Below are positions 25,892 through 39,523 of a stretch of 64,000 nucleotides of DNA, piece by piece. The notes beneath the pieces were generated by a model. It made no database searches. It saw only the letters and a program-made list of their open reading frames with translations, and was not told the origin of the DNA. Position numbers and translations under genes: made by a program. Each line of letters starts with the position of its first letter. Within the stretch, counting starts at the first letter, position 1. This DNA comes from Cannabis sativa (taxonomy: Eukaryota; Streptophyta; Magnoliopsida; Rosales; Cannabaceae), in NCBI RefSeq assembly GCF_029168945.1, contig NC_083608.1, forward strand, positions 19,548,136 through 19,612,135. Direction: 5' to 3'.

Positions 25892-27762
25892 TGTTGGAAA
25901 TATTTTACCAGGATCTAGATTTACTAACAAGTATGTTTCATTAACATCCTAATATGAATTCTAAAACAATGAAATAAACACATATAAAGTTTAGTAAACC
26001 TTACATTGGGTGCAGCGGAATATAATGACTCCTTCCGTTCAGATCTCTAGCCCTTGATTCCTTTCTGTAGCAGAGCATCACCAAGATCTGAACCTCGATC
26101 TCTTTCTCTCATTCCTTTGATGCTGATTCTCCTTCTTATTGTTTGGAATCTCCTACAGTCTTACACACTATGATTGAGATACCACTTGATGTGTGTGGGC
26201 ACTCACTCATTCACTCAAGGATTTCGAAAATCAAGAAGAAAAGAAGAGAGAAGGTGGCGGCTAGAAGATTTTCTGTGAAGGAATGAGATGTATCATCTTT
26301 TTCCTGAGGCCATCACTACCTATTTATAGGTAACCACCTAGGTTTAAGTTAGAATTATTTGGCATTAAAATAATGAAAAAATAAATGATAAAAGCCTACA
26401 ATAGTGGTCGGCCTAGGCTTTGGATATTGGGCCTCACTTATGCAATTTTGCTGTTTTATCATTTCTGCGTCTTATTTTCTCAAAAACGCCAATTTTCAAA
26501 TTCAACCATTTAAATGCCAATTCTAATTATTTAATAAATAAAAATTAATTATTAAATAATATTGTCATTTAATATATTTATTAATTAGACATATAAAGTC
26601 TCTTAATTAATAAATAAACCTAGAATCTCTTTTCTTTACAATTTCGCCCTTGCTTAGTGAAAATTCATACACTAGACATAGTCTAACTTTAGAATTATAA
26701 TTGATTAATCAAAATCAATTAATTGAGTCTTACAAGCAGTATGGTCTCAACTAGTATGGGGACCATGGGTCTATATATCCGAGCTTCCAATAAGCAGATC
26801 AAGAATTTATATCTTAATTCACTGATTTATTAATTCTTCGTTGAATCCACGCATAGAACTTAGAATTGCACTCTCAGTATATAGAACGCTCTATATGTTC
26901 CACGATATAGATACGTCATTAGTTATCCATTGTTATAATCCTAATTTGATCAATGATCCTCTATATAGATGATCTACACTGTAAAGGGATTAGATTACCG
27001 AAACACCCTACAATGTATTTTATCCTTAAAACACTTAACCCCGTATAAATGATATTTCAGCTAAGTGAAATGAGTACTCCATCAATTATTTTCGTTTGGT
27101 CAAGCTCGAAGGAAATCATCCTTTAGTTTCTATTTGTCAGATAGAAGCTATAGATTCCATATTTATGTTAGCGCTCCCACTCAATTGCACTATCATGTTC
27201 CCAAAATGTACGTATCACCCTAACCCAAAAGTAGGCTTAACTAAAAAATCAAAGAACATGTATAATACTCTTAAGATCGAACCTAAACATATCAGGATTA
27301 AGATCATTTGATCTAGGATCAACAGGTGATATTGAATTGAATAGATATTACGGTAAATTTTAACAAATCTAATCAAAGTTCAATATCGGTCCCTTCCGAT
27401 GTATACTCCATACATCCGATACTGGTAAACTTTGCCAATGCCCTGGAAAGGACATACCACTTATCCAAGGTGTAAGAATACCAATCGCTGATTATACCAT
27501 GTCAGTCTAAATCCAGTGTTCTGACAAATCAGGGAATAAACTTTTGAACATATAATTAAGATTATATTCCACTGTGTTGACAACACTATAATCATTAACA
27601 AATTCATATGTTCTGGACTTAAATAGAATTCATACATTATGTACATATAATCATGAAATAAATCATGTGAACCATGCAACATTAAATGTTATTTCTGATC
27701 TTTATTAATAAGTAAATCTGATTATATTGAAATGGGTTTTATTTAGGGCACAAAACCCAACA
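25892..27762 (-). mobile_element. Solo LTR 2, related subfamily
   Basis: 1871 bp with the same ends as solo LTR 1 but more diverged internally. Flanked by GATGC (25887-25891, 27763-27767). No internal sequence remains. Confidence 0.92.
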
Positions 27763-28890
27763 GATGCCTCATCGAAGACCACATTCCTTGATATATAACA
27801 CTTTCCAGTTGTAGGGTCGCAACATCTCCACCCTTTCCATTGGCTGTCGTATCCCACAAAGATACATCGTATTGCCTTCTTGTCAAATTTGCTACGTAGG
27901 TGGCTTGGCACGAATACGTAGCACACACAACCAAATACTCGAAAGTGAATTATTGCAGGTTTACAACCCCACAGGTTTTCAAAGGGTGAAACGAATCCTA
28001 ACTTAGCCTAAGGAAGCCTATTAATTACATGAGCTGCTGTCTTCATACCTTCAGCCCAAAATCTTCCTGGAACATTCTTTGCATGTAGCATGCTTCGACA
28101 TGTTTCTGCAAGATGGCGATTCTTCCTCTCAGCTACTCCATTTTGTTGTGGCGTATTGGCACATGTGAATTGATGGCGTATGCGACATTCTCGAAAATAC
28201 TAAAACAATTCATCTGAGGTATATTCACCACCGTTGTCTGTTCGGAGGCATTGGATTTTCTTGCCGACTTCTCCTTCTACTATTTCTTTAAACTCTTTAA
28301 ATTTTGAAGAAGTTTGGGATTTTTCTTTCATAAAGAAAACCCATACGTACCTTGAGAAGTTGTCGATGAATGTTACCATGTACCGCATGTCTCTGATTGA
28401 TAGTTGTTTGACTCGCCCAAACACGTCAGAATGGACCAACCCCAATGGTGCTTTGGCTTTGAACTTTGAATCTTCATACGGTAATTGATGCGCCTTACCG
28501 TATTGGCAGCCGGCACATACGGTCTTTGTGCTGACCTCGAGTTGAGGAAGACCCTTCAGCATAAACTTCTTCATCATCACCTTGAGTTTATGATAACTGA
28601 CATGTCCTAGCCTTGCATGCCACAAATCTGTTGTTTTATTCTTCTGAGTCTTGTCTACATAAGGCGGACTCTGCTGACATTACATAGACAGACTCTAAGC
28701 GTTGTCCTCTCATCATCGGTGTTCTAGAGATTTTAAGATCTTGGTAGATCTTGACATCTTGAGGACCGAATACGACATGGTGGCCTGTCGCCGTAAGTTG
28801 CGCCATTGATATCAAGTTTTTCTTCATCCCAAGTACATGGTAAACATCTTAGGGTGAAACTTCTTTTGGGCTGAATCGCAGCGTGATTGT
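27763..28890 (-). pseudogene. Element C GAG-pre-integrase and integrase core
   Basis: Minus-strand reading starts near 28830. It contains the zinc-binding HHCC region ([14 protein letters not shown] ... CAGCQYGK), then the DDE core with HSDVFG (first Asp), [10 protein letters not shown] (second Asp) and a Glu in GVAERKNRHLAE (about 28150-28100). The C-terminal part follows (FGCVCYVFVPSHLRSKFDKK; FVGYDSQWKGWRC). A stop follows DELF at about 28200, and another follows NRLP near 28010. All three catalytic acids are readable, so decay is modest here. Confidence 0.9.
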
Positions 28891-29307
28891 TGTTTTACCG
28901 ATGTGCGCGATCGGTAATCTTGACTTGTTTGGCTGTCACCACTACACGAACACCTTTATATTTCGTCATGTCTTGCAGCTTCTCTTCATCTCCTGTCATA
29001 TGATTTGAGCAGCCAGAGTCGACTATCCAATCATTATTGTAGTTGATCTTTCCCGGAACAGAAGCTATCAAAGCTAAATCTTCTTCGTCCACTACGAATG
29101 ATGCTTCTACATCCCATTCTTCATCGATTGTCTTTTCTGCATTTGATGTGCCGGCATTGCCTTCTACAGTTTTCTTCTTGAACCAGCAACTTTTAGCCAT
29201 GTGGCCATATTTTCCACAATTGTAGCATTTTCCATAAAATGTATTGTTATTCTTTGATTGACCACCTCATTTGTCTTTATTCTGGGCTCCCCCTATTTGG
29301 GAGCTCC
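28891..29307 (-). pseudogene. Element C zinc knuckle and aspartic protease
   Basis: On the minus strand, 29240-29180 encodes the nucleocapsid knuckle CYNCGKYGHMAKSCW, a complete C-x2-C-x4-H-x4-C. The protease follows with DWIVDSGCSNHMTGD, carrying the DSG catalytic triplet. The piece ends at 29307, where element A was inserted and duplicated GCTCC. Confidence 0.88.
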
Positions 29308-31199
29308 TGTTGGGAATTATTTTACCAGGATCTTAGATCTACTCACAAGTATGTTTATTAACATCCTAAATATGAACTTTCTAAAACGATAAATTAAACA
29401 CATATAAAGTTAAGAAAACCTTACATTGATGCAGCGGAATAAATGTCTCCTTCCACTCAGATCTCTAACCCTTGATTCCTTTCTGTAGCAGAGTATAATC
29501 AAGATCTGAGCCCGAATCTCCTTCTTCTTCAAGCTTTGATCCTTCACAGTCTTCCAATCTATGATTGAGTTACTGCTTGCTGTGTGTGGGCACTTACTCG
29601 TTCACTAGGGTCACGAAAAAGATGAAGGGAAAAGAGAGAGAGAGATTTCGGCCAAGGTAGAGAGTGAGGAAGGCTCAGTTTTTCTGAAGAGAGAAATTTC
29701 TGTCAGAAAGCTAATGAAAGCATGTGTTGTGAATGAGCCATCACTTTCTATTTATAGGCAACTACTAGGTTTAGGTTTAGAATTATTTGGCATTAAAATA
29801 ATGAAAATAATAATTTGAAAAATCTAATTAAGTGGCCGGCCTAGGTGTTGTAATGGGCCTCACTTAATTTTGCAATTTTATCAAATTTTATCTCTATTTT
29901 CTCAAAAATGCCAATTTTCCAATTCTAACCTTTTAAATGCCAAAACTAATTATTTAATAATTAAAATACATTATTAAATAATATTGTCATTTAATTTAAT
30001 TATTAATTAGACATATAAAGTCTATTAATAAATAAATAAACCTAGAAAACTCTTTTCCTTACAATTTCACCATTGCTTAGTGAAAATTCATAAAATCAGA
30101 CATAGTCTAACTTTAGAATTATAATTGATCAATCACGAATCAATTAATGAGAATGTTCTCAACTAGAATGGGGACCATGGATCTATATGCTGAGCTTCCA
30201 ATAAGTGAACCAAATTTACCAAGTAAATTCCTACTTATTAATTCTTCGTTGAATCCACTTTCTTAGAACTTAGAATTGCACTCTCAGACTTATATAGAGC
30301 ACATTGTATGTTTCACGATACCAATATACTATCTCATTTAACCATTGTTATAATCTTATTGTGATTTAAAGATCCTCTATATAGATGATTTACATCGAGA
30401 TGGGATTTCTTTACCGTTCTCACCCCTCAATGTATTTTGCCCCTTAAAACACTTAGCTACCTGTAAATGGTGTTTAATGATCTAATAATTAGTCAGTTAA
30501 ACAAGAGCTCATCCATTTACTTCTATTTGCTAAGCTCGAAGGGAATCATCACTTGACACATACACCGTGGAAATTTATAGATTCCATATTTATGTTCGAC
30601 TCCCACTCGATCACTATCATGTTCTCGAAATATACGTATCACCTCGACCCGAAAGTAGGCTTAACTAATAAATCTAAGAACATGAATAGCACTCCCGAGT
30701 TGAGCCCAAGCATATCGTGATTTAGATTCTTTTAATCTTAAGATCAACTGCGATATTGACTTGGAAAGATATGTATAACGGTAAGTTTGTAATATCTTAA
30801 CTTAGTTGCAATATCGGTCCGGTCAATGTATACTCCATACATTCGAAACTAGTATACTTTACTAATGTCTGGAAAGAACATAACACTTACTCCAAGTGTA
30901 AGTATACATCATCGGCCGATTATCACATTAGTGTAAATCCAATAACAACCGATGAAACGAGGGACCAAAACTTTTGATTCATATGATCACAATCACATTC
31001 CACCGTGTTGACGATCCGTAATTGTGAATAAACATATGATCCGGATTTAATCGATTTTGTGTGTATGAATGTAATAAACATATTAAACATATTAAACCAT
31101 TAGCATGTAAAATTCATGCAAACATCAATCACTTCAAATTTCTTATATTGATAACTAATCAGATTGTAAAGAGTTTTATTTAGGGCATAAAACCTAACA
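29308..31199 (-). repeat. Element A 3' LTR
   Basis: 1892 bp; on the minus strand it begins TGTTAGGTTTTATGCCCTAA and ends ATAATTCCCAACA. Nearly identical over long runs to the other LTR at 37630-39523, but with clustered small differences (see findings). Confidence 0.92.
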
Positions 31200-31215
31200 A
31201 ACTCCCACTTGCACT
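31200..31215 (-). other. Element A polypurine tract
   Basis: On the minus strand the bases before the 3' LTR read GTGCAAGTGGGAGTTTG, matching element B (48190-48204). Expected priming site for plus-strand DNA synthesis. Confidence 0.75.
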
Positions 31216-32900
31216 AATATAAAACTCATTGTGCAAAATAGGTCAATACGATGTCTTGATCTTGAGATCAAGTGTAGTATATTTGAATCCACCCAAACTT
31301 CGGAAACTAGTTCATAAATATTCTTATGAAACATCCTTTACTATATGCTTTACTCATCAAGGGAATCTTGAAATCTTTCTTGTTTTAAAAGTACATGCAG
31401 ATTAACGGAAGACATATCTCTCATATTTTAAAATATGTAATTGAGATAATACAGTGTAGACTTTTCTTCAGTGATATAACTTTCTGGTATTTTCGAATAG
31501 ACCAAGTTATAGTTCTTCTCTGGTAGAGCTTGAATTATTATACAATAATTCCTCCACCCCCAAAGTAAGCACCATCTTATAGAAATCGAAATTAGATGGT
31601 GAGATACAAAGACAACTGATACACAGTTCCTTAATATACGACATATAGATCACTTTCATAAATCCTTCTTGAATATCTTCTAATGTTCCTATTTGATTAC
31701 ATCTCGAGATAGCTCCCACTCAATAGCGGATGTACGGTTAAATAATACTTTTAACCTGCGATTGTTTGGAGAGTTACCTAGTTGTGAATTTTGTATTAGT
31801 ACGAAACTTTAAGTCAAGACTAAGTCATCAACATAGCAGATTTAGTATTTGAAGTGAAAAATACATGCCAGGAGAGATTAAAGTAATCAAAATTAAGATA
31901 CCATAAAATTTTATGAGGATTAAGAATTCTTGGTTCAAGTCATTCGAATGAATTTGAACTAGAGTTCTTTATCTTATTCTCATAATGCGATAAGCTATAC
32001 CTATCCATGTGAATGGTTAGATTTGCTTTTCAGTAGTGTTCTTAAGTACCTATCACAAGTATCAACCTAATGAAGATGGGTATAGAACTTTAAAATTCTC
32101 CCACTCAATTAAGGTAGTGTGAAACTTTAACAAAGAACTTTCAAAGGTATCATACTTTTACTTACACCAGTAAAATCGAAATGGAACATACAATCAAGAT
32201 CAAGAATTTATATTGACAATAGCTGACTCATTATATTACTTCTATGTTTAAACAAGATATGTGTTTCATAGGGAATCGTGGAATAGACTCCACCCCTAAG
32301 AATATACATATAGGGTACTATGGATAACCTCCACCCCTAAGTATATAAAGATTATGATCCACCCCTAAAGGTTGTAAAGATCATGATTCTCTAAGTGTGA
32401 TAGAGTTTATGTGGAGTTGAATACTATCCAGAGTTCATTAGATATAAAAGATCGTTGAACTGCATAGTTTTCTTAACTTTTCTCCACCCCTATCAGATCA
32501 TAAGATCCTTTTATTAAACAAATTCTTAATAATTGTATGAGAATTAACAATTATTGATAAACATAGAAATAATTTCTAGTGTTTATATAATATAACTCTA
32601 TGAAGAGTTGAAAATATTATAGAATTTGCATCAATAATAAAAACACTTACACATACAAACATACAAATATAATGTGGTAATAATTGATGAAGATAAATTA
32701 AATGAAGCTCAATCTCATTAATTGCAATAGGGAATTTCGAAAAAAAAAACTTTATTAATATTAAAAAAAAATGTATTGCAACAATATGAGAGAAACAGGG
32801 ATAAATATCCCTAACTAAAATTTGAAATCCAAATTGTTTTAAACCAAAACAATTAATTCAAAAAATTGAAGAGCTTCATCTTCATCTGGACGATTTCACC
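31216..32900 (-). pseudogene. Element A remnants of pol
   Basis: No long frame. Scattered matches to element B pol remain, including the minus-strand segment CTGATAGGGGTGGA near 32480-32495, which corresponds to the integrase DRGG motif. A minus-strand frame at 31719-31507 may be a decayed RT/RNase H end. Three copies of TTAGGGGTGGA lie close together at 32296-32370. Most of pol is deleted. Confidence 0.55.
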
Positions 32901-32929
32901 CTTGGTCCAGCTTGCTGATCCAACTCAAT

Positions 32930-33900
32930 TGAGTTCAAGTAGCTTGGCCTATAAGAAGAAGAAAATAAACAAAGTTTAGTCCAGAATCATAAATCCAATT
33001 GGATAATAATTCACTAAAACTCTTAAAGTTTATTAATGGAAATACCTTGTTTCTTTGCAAGAAGTTTAGGACACTGGGGTTTCCAATGACCTTTTTCATT
33101 GCAGTGGAAACATTTTCCTTTAAGTGTAGCATCACCAGAAGGAGCAGCCTTTTTCATGGCTTTTGTTCGCTTCTTGGTGTTCTTCCACTTCTTCTTCGAT
33201 TTTGGCTTTGAAGCAGGCAACATTTCACTTGGGTTTCATCGTCCCATTACCATTACCAGGATTATGAGGTTTACTCCCTTTCTTCTTGGGTCCTCCAATC
33301 AAATTTTCATAAGTTTGAAGGTCATTGACTAATTCATGAAAGTCAATTTCCTTCTTATTCATGACATAATTTGATGTGTATGGTAGAAATGCTGGAGTCA
33401 GGCTATTCAAGATAAGACTAACTTGAGTAGCTGCTTTGTCCATTTCAACACCATGATCTGGGCTTCTTGGAAATATTTGGACATGAGGAGGACATGATCA
33501 CGCACGTTTTGATGAGGTTCCATCCGTGCGTTAATGTACTTCTTAGTCGCGTCAAAGCGTGGTGAAGTGATGCCTTACCAAGAATAGCTCATTTAACTTC
33601 GTCATAACTTCGGCGACCTTCTCGGTTTTAGAAAACCGAGTTTTGAGGGTGTCGACCATGCTAGAAAGCATAAAGTATAGAGCTTTGTCATTTGCTTTAC
33701 GCAACGCTCATACTTTTCTTTCACAGCTTTGGTTGCATTGTCCCCAGGCACTTCAGGTGACGGCTCAGTTAAAACAAACAAGGCACTTTCTCCTATGAGA
33801 GCAATATTAATGTTCTCATTCCATTTATTAAAGTTAGATCCATTCAGCTTGTTTTCGATCCAACAGTGATAACATGGGATTCATTTTGACAAAACAGGAT
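32930..33900 (-). pseudogene. Element A gag, frameshifted
   Basis: On the minus strand the N-terminal part reads NKLNGSNFNKWNENINIALI at about 33865-33805. The middle gives a helical capsid-like stretch ending LMKSTSLT-type broken frames, and 33443-33225 reads FHELVNDLQTYENLIGG. The basic tail 33223-33023 carries KSKKKWKNTKK and the knuckle CFHCNEKGHWKPQC, a complete C-x2-C-x4-H-x4-C. Several frameshifts separate these pieces. Confidence 0.8.
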
Positions 33901-36900
33901 ACTACAAAATAATAGAAATCAACAAATATAAATTAATAATGGTTTAACACACAAAATCAATTCAGAAATTATAAGCACATAGCAAGTAGGAATGATATGA
34001 GAAAATACTTAAAAAATTCAATCCTAAATAATTTCCAAGGTTTTCAACAAACTGATATCAGTGTCCTAGTTTAGGCGAGAGTCAAAGCTACCATCCATTG
34101 AATAGAGTTGTCAGCTCATCTAAAATATTAAACATTCTAGCAACCTTTTATTCGATCAAGATCAGAATCCAGCGTTGTCCCGTTTAGGCGAGAGTCAAGG
34201 CTATTCTATCTCATGAGCTTCTACCATTGTTTCGCAATTTGCAAGTCAAATATGGTCGCCACCATTAGGGTGATCTATACCATATAAAACACTTACAAAC
34301 CACTTATCATGCGAGATTAAACGGTGCGAAATTGCTAATGAACGTTCCTCCATTAGGGAGGATTACTCACTAAAACAAACGCGGTGTAAAACCCACAATG
34401 GAGATCGAATATCTTAATAATAATAAAGCTCATTGTTTAAAATGTATTTTCTTTATTATTCTAATAAATAAATCTCATTAAATTCTATTTAAGAATTAAA
34501 ATTCAAAAATAAGAATTTAATATAATATTTATAAAATTATACTTAGATGGTGATTGAAATAAAATTAATTATTTCCATCTTAGTAATAATTTTAAATATA
34601 AATATTAAGGAAATTAATTTAAGTTGAATTAAATAAATAATTAGCAACTTAAAAATTTCCTTTGAGAATATATTTATTGGGTTCGAAAATTTAAAGTATA
34701 TAAAAATACAATTTTCGAAAATAATAAAATAGAAAAGAAATACTTCAAGCAAAAATATCATCTATCTAGATTTTCTTTGACTAGTTAATTCAATTTCTAA
34801 TAATATATACATATATTTTAAATTTATTTATTTAAATTAATCAATTAAGTGAAAAAATCATTGATTGAAGTTGGTCCAAGAATTAATTAAAATAAATAAT
34901 TAATTTACAACTCAATCTATTTTTCAAAAATTCGAAAATATTGCATAATTAAAATGCAAATTTCGAAATTGATTAATAAAATAAAGAAAAATATATATAT
35001 TGAAAATTATTTAAATTTAAGTTGAAAAATTAAATTTCAACCTAAAAATAATTTTCTATTTAATTAAGTGTCATGAAAAATCAATAAATATTTAAGTATC
35101 ATGATGAAAATCAACTTAGATATTTAGATTTTTCAAGTTAATTAAATGTATTAAATTCAAGAAATAAATAATTAAGTGTAGAGAAGGCTTAATTATTAAT
35201 TTCTATTTAATACTATGAAAAATATACTTAATAAAATTGTACCAAAATTAATTATTTAAATAATTAATTTCACAAAAGTATAATATTTTCCTATTTAAAT
35301 ATTAGAAATAATAAGTAATTAAAATTACTATCTAGAAAATATCTTATTTGTCTAAGTATCTTTTCAAAATTTGAAAAATATCTAATTTAAGTTATATAGA
35401 AAAAAATCTAAAACTTAAATAATTTCAAATCTAGATTTAATTAAATATCACAAATTAAGTTAAAAGCAATTTGAAGATATCTTTTGAAGTTAATATTTGA
35501 AAAGATATTAACCAAAAAAAAATATCTAAGATATTCTATTTCAAGTTAATATTTGAAAAGATATTAACTTAAAAAATATCTTAAGAATCTTTAATAACTA
35601 ATGCCTAAGATTCCTCAACTTGATTTAAAATTTAAATCAAATATTCAAATTTAAGTTAGTTAAGAAAAATCAGTTGATACAACTAATTTATAACTTAAAT
35701 AGGAATATTTAATTAAATAAAGCTCCGAAAGAATCTTAGTTAGTTAAAATTCTATATTTAATTAAATACGAAAAAATACAAAATAGTTTGTCTAGAAATA
35801 ATATCTAAAACTAAAAGTGTTTTTCTTAAAATTAACTTTAAAATATTAAAATGAAAAATAAATTTTCATATATTTTAAAAGTTAATTATGTTGCTAATTC
35901 AATTTTATTAGGTCAAACTAATATAATTAACCTAGTACGATTATTTAAATCGTGCAAATGGGCCTTCACAATTGGGGTAGTTCATGTGAGGGGGTGCTTT
36001 GGAGTTCGATGTCGTACCCACTTCTATGGCACCAACTCTCACACTAAAAGAGAGGAATTTAACCTTAAAATGAATAACTGTTATTAATTGAATAGGTCCA
36101 AAAACTAAATGGACCTAAATAAAATCTATCATGGTGTGACATTTTATTTAGCAACAACCTATATGTATCTATATTAAAACAAAATAAACATATAGGCTCA
36201 CACAGGCACACTTTGGATGGATCCTATCGTATGCAGGTCATACACGGATGAAAGAAGGTTGTAACAATTTTACATAATTATTAACTTGACCAGGGAGCCA
36301 TCGGATCATTAGATCTGGCAAAAAGTAACCATGGCTATTTGCGAATCAAGTAATAATAGGTTTTTAAAACTTACACACAAGCTAAAAACACATACTCATA
36401 TGAAGTTAGGTATGGATAGTTGGAAGTAGGATTTATTTAATTTTAAATAAATAATTTCGAAAAATAAATAATTAAAAAAAATATTTTAATTAATTTCGAA
36501 AAATAAAAAAATTTTAATTAATTTCGAAAATAAAATAAAAATGAATTTAAAATTTCAAAATTATTTTAAAAATAAATATTTAAAATTAAACCTACTATTT
36601 GAAAAATTAGGTTTCAACCAACCTAAATATCATTTCAAAAATTTGCTAACTACTTTTAAAAATTAAATGTTATTTTAAAAATAAAAATTAAATAAAAATA
36701 GAAAAGATAAATAAAATATCTTTTCAGATTTTTAAATTTAATTTAAATAAATAAAATAACAAAATTTAAAAGTTAGCAAAATATCTTATATCTATTTAAA
36801 ATTACATGATTATAAATATCTTATTTTAAATTTAAATAAGGTTAAAATATCTAAAAAGATTAAAAAAAATCTTAATAGATAAGATATTTTTAAAATATCT

Positions 36901-37614
36901 TAAAAGATAAGATATTTTTAAATATCTTAAAAGATATTATAAATATCTTTAAAAGATATTATAAATATCTTAAAAGATAAGATATTTTTAAATATCTTGA
37001 GAGATATTATAAATATCTTAAAAGATATTTTAAATATCTTAAAAAAAAATCTGACCTTAAATTTAAAAAAAATATAATCAAATTTAAAAATAAGATAGAT
37101 TTTTTTAAGCAAAAAGATAAATACTAGTTCTATTCAAATTCAAATTATACTAATATCTTGAATTAAATTAAAAAAAAAATTAAATTAATTCAAAATGATA
37201 ATTAGAATTGAATTAGGAATAGTGATAGTATATATATAAAACCATACAAAAAATTGGAAGTTAATTCCATGAAAAAGTATGAAAAATTGAAGAAAATTGA
37301 AAAAATTCGAAACTGTACGGACAGTTCTGCGATCATGACTATCATTGTAAACCCCGATTTTGTCAAATCTTCAAAAAATCATAACTAATTCAAATAAAAT
37401 CCAAATTGAGTTCTGTAAAAGGCTAACTTGCTTAATTTTTTCCATACTATCCAATAAAAATAATTCCAGAATCGAAATAACAATTATTTTTCACGAAAAT
37501 TTCACAATCATCAATCAATCATCAAATAACACTCAATACAACATGATACCATCCAAAGAACATACAAACAATCGTTTTAAAGTCCAAATTACATGTAAGT
37601 AAATCAATTACCAT
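33901..37614 (-). other. Element A untranslated leader
   Basis: About 3.7 kb, extremely AT-rich, between the primer-binding site and gag. It contains the hairpin module near 34050-34370 (see findings), a conserved island at 35945-36060 shared with element B (ACCCACTTCTATGGCACCAA), and an array of AAGATATT/AATATCTT words at 36868-37045. Short frames here (for example 35851-36087) have no recognisable domain. Confidence 0.7.
36868..37045. repeat. Tandem array of palindromic AAGATATT / AATATCTT units
   Basis: About eight copies of a unit close to TTAAAAGATATTATAAATATC, each self-complementary around ATAAT or TTTTTAA. Can fold into repeated hairpins or a long cruciform. Confidence 0.75.
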
Positions 37615-37627
37615 GGCTCTGATACCA
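37615..37627 (-). other. Element A primer-binding site
   Basis: Minus strand TGGTATCAGAGCC, two bases after the 5' LTR end, complementary to the 3' end of initiator tRNA-Met. Confidence 0.9.
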
Positions 37628-37629
37628 GT

Positions 37630-39523
37630 TGTTAGGAATTATTTTACCAGGATCTTAGATGCTTTCACGAAGTATGTTTATTAACATCCTAAATATGAAT
37701 TTTCTAAAACGATAAATTAAACACATATAAAGTTAAGAAAACCTTACATTGATGCAGCGGAATAAATGTCTCCTTCCACTCAGATCTCTAACCCTTCATT
37801 CCTTTACGCAGCGAGAGTATAATCGAAGATCGAGCAGAATCTCCTTCTTCTTCAAGCTTTGATCCTTCGCGGTCTTCGTCTATGATTGTCTTTAACGTGT
37901 GTGGGCACTTACTCTTTCACTAGGGTCACGAAAAAGATGAAGGGAAAAGAGAGAGAGAGAGATTTCGACCAAGGTAGAGAGTGAGGAAGGCTCAGTTTTT
38001 CTGAAGAGAGAAATTTCTGTCAGAAAGCTAATGAAAGCATGTGTTGTGAATGAGCCATCACTTTCTATTTATAGGCAACTACTAGGTTTAGGTTTAGAAT
38101 TATTTGGCATTAAAATAATGAAAATAATAATTTGAAAAATCTAATTAAGTGGCCGGCCTAGGTGTTGTAATGGGCCTCACTTAATTTTGCAATTTTATCA
38201 AATTTTATCTCTATTTTCTCAAAAATGCCAATTTTCCAATTCTAACCTTTTAAATGCCAAAACTAATTATTTAATAATTAAAATACATTATTAAATAATA
38301 TTGTCATTTAATTTAATTATTAATTAGACATATAAAGTCTATTAATAAATAAATAAACCTAGAAAACTCTTTTCCTTACAATTTCACCCTTGCTTAGTGA
38401 AAATTCATAAAATCAGACATAGTCTAACTTTAGAATTATAATTGATCAATCACGAATCAATTAATGAGTCTTACAAGCAGAATGTTCTCAACTAGAATGG
38501 GGACCATGGATCTATATCTTTGAGCTTCCAATAAGTGAACCAAATTTACCAAGTAAATTCCTACTTATTAATTCTTCGTTGAATCCACTCTTAGAACTTA
38601 GAATTGCACTCTCAGACTTATATAGAGCATATTGTATGTTTCACGATACCAATATACTATCTCATTTAACCATTGTTATAATCTTATTGTGATTTAAAGA
38701 TCCTCTATATAGATGATTTACATCGAGATGGGATTTCTTTACGGATTCTCACCCTCAATGTATTTTGCCCCTTAAAACACTTAGCTACCTGTAAATGGTG
38801 TTTAATAATCTAATAATTAGTCAGTTAAACAAGAGCTCATCCATTTACTTCTATTTGCTAAGCTCGAAGGGAATCATCACTTGACTTCTATACAGGTAGA
38901 AGAGTATAGATTCCATATTTATGTTCGGCCTCCAACTCAAATCATACTATCATGTTCTCGAAATATACGTATCACCCACGACCCAGAAAGTAGGCTTAAC
39001 TAATAAATCTAAGAACATGAATAGCAATACGAGTTCAACGAAGCATATCAAGATTTAGATTCTTTTAATCTTAAGATCAACTACTGATATTGACTTGGAA
39101 AGATATGTATAACGGTAAGTTTGTAATATCTTAACTTAGTTGCAATATCGGTCCAGTCCAATGTATACTCCATACATTCGAAACTAGTATACTTACTAAT
39201 GTCCTGGAAAGAACATAACACTTACTCCAAGTGTAAGTATACATCATCGCTGATTATCACATTAGTGTAAATCCAATAACACTGATGAAACAGGGACCAA
39301 AACTTTTGATTCATATGATCACAATCACATTCCACTGTGTTGACGATACTGTAATTGTGAATAAACATATGATATGGATTTAACTGATTTTGTGTGTATG
39401 AATGTAATAAACATATTAAACCATTAGCATGTAAAATTCATGCAAACATCAATCACTTCAAATTTCTTATATTGATAACTAATCAGATTGTAAAGAGTTT
39501 TATTTAGGGCATAAAACCTAACA
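37630..39523 (-). repeat. Element A 5' LTR
   Basis: 1894 bp, direct partner of 29308-31199. Contains a TATA-like TATTTATAGGCAAC word (minus strand GCCTATAAATAG, about 38066-38077) that fits the U3 promoter. Confidence 0.92.

Larger units (their letters stand above)
29308..39523 (-). mobile_element. Complete Ty1/copia element A with two LTRs
   Basis: 10,216 bp on the minus strand: 5' LTR 37630-39523, 3' LTR 29308-31199, target duplication GCTCC (29303-29307, 39524-39528). The primer-binding site next to the 5' LTR reads TGGTATCAGAGCC (complementary to initiator methionine tRNA), and a polypurine tract lies next to the 3' LTR. The interior has a very AT-rich leader of nearly 4 kb, a decayed gag, and only remnants of pol, so it could move only with proteins from elsewhere. 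Confidence 0.93.

Noticed and set aside
36868..37045. CRISPR-like regular repeats
   Set aside because: Short AT palindromes without unique spacers, inside a plant retrotransposon leader.
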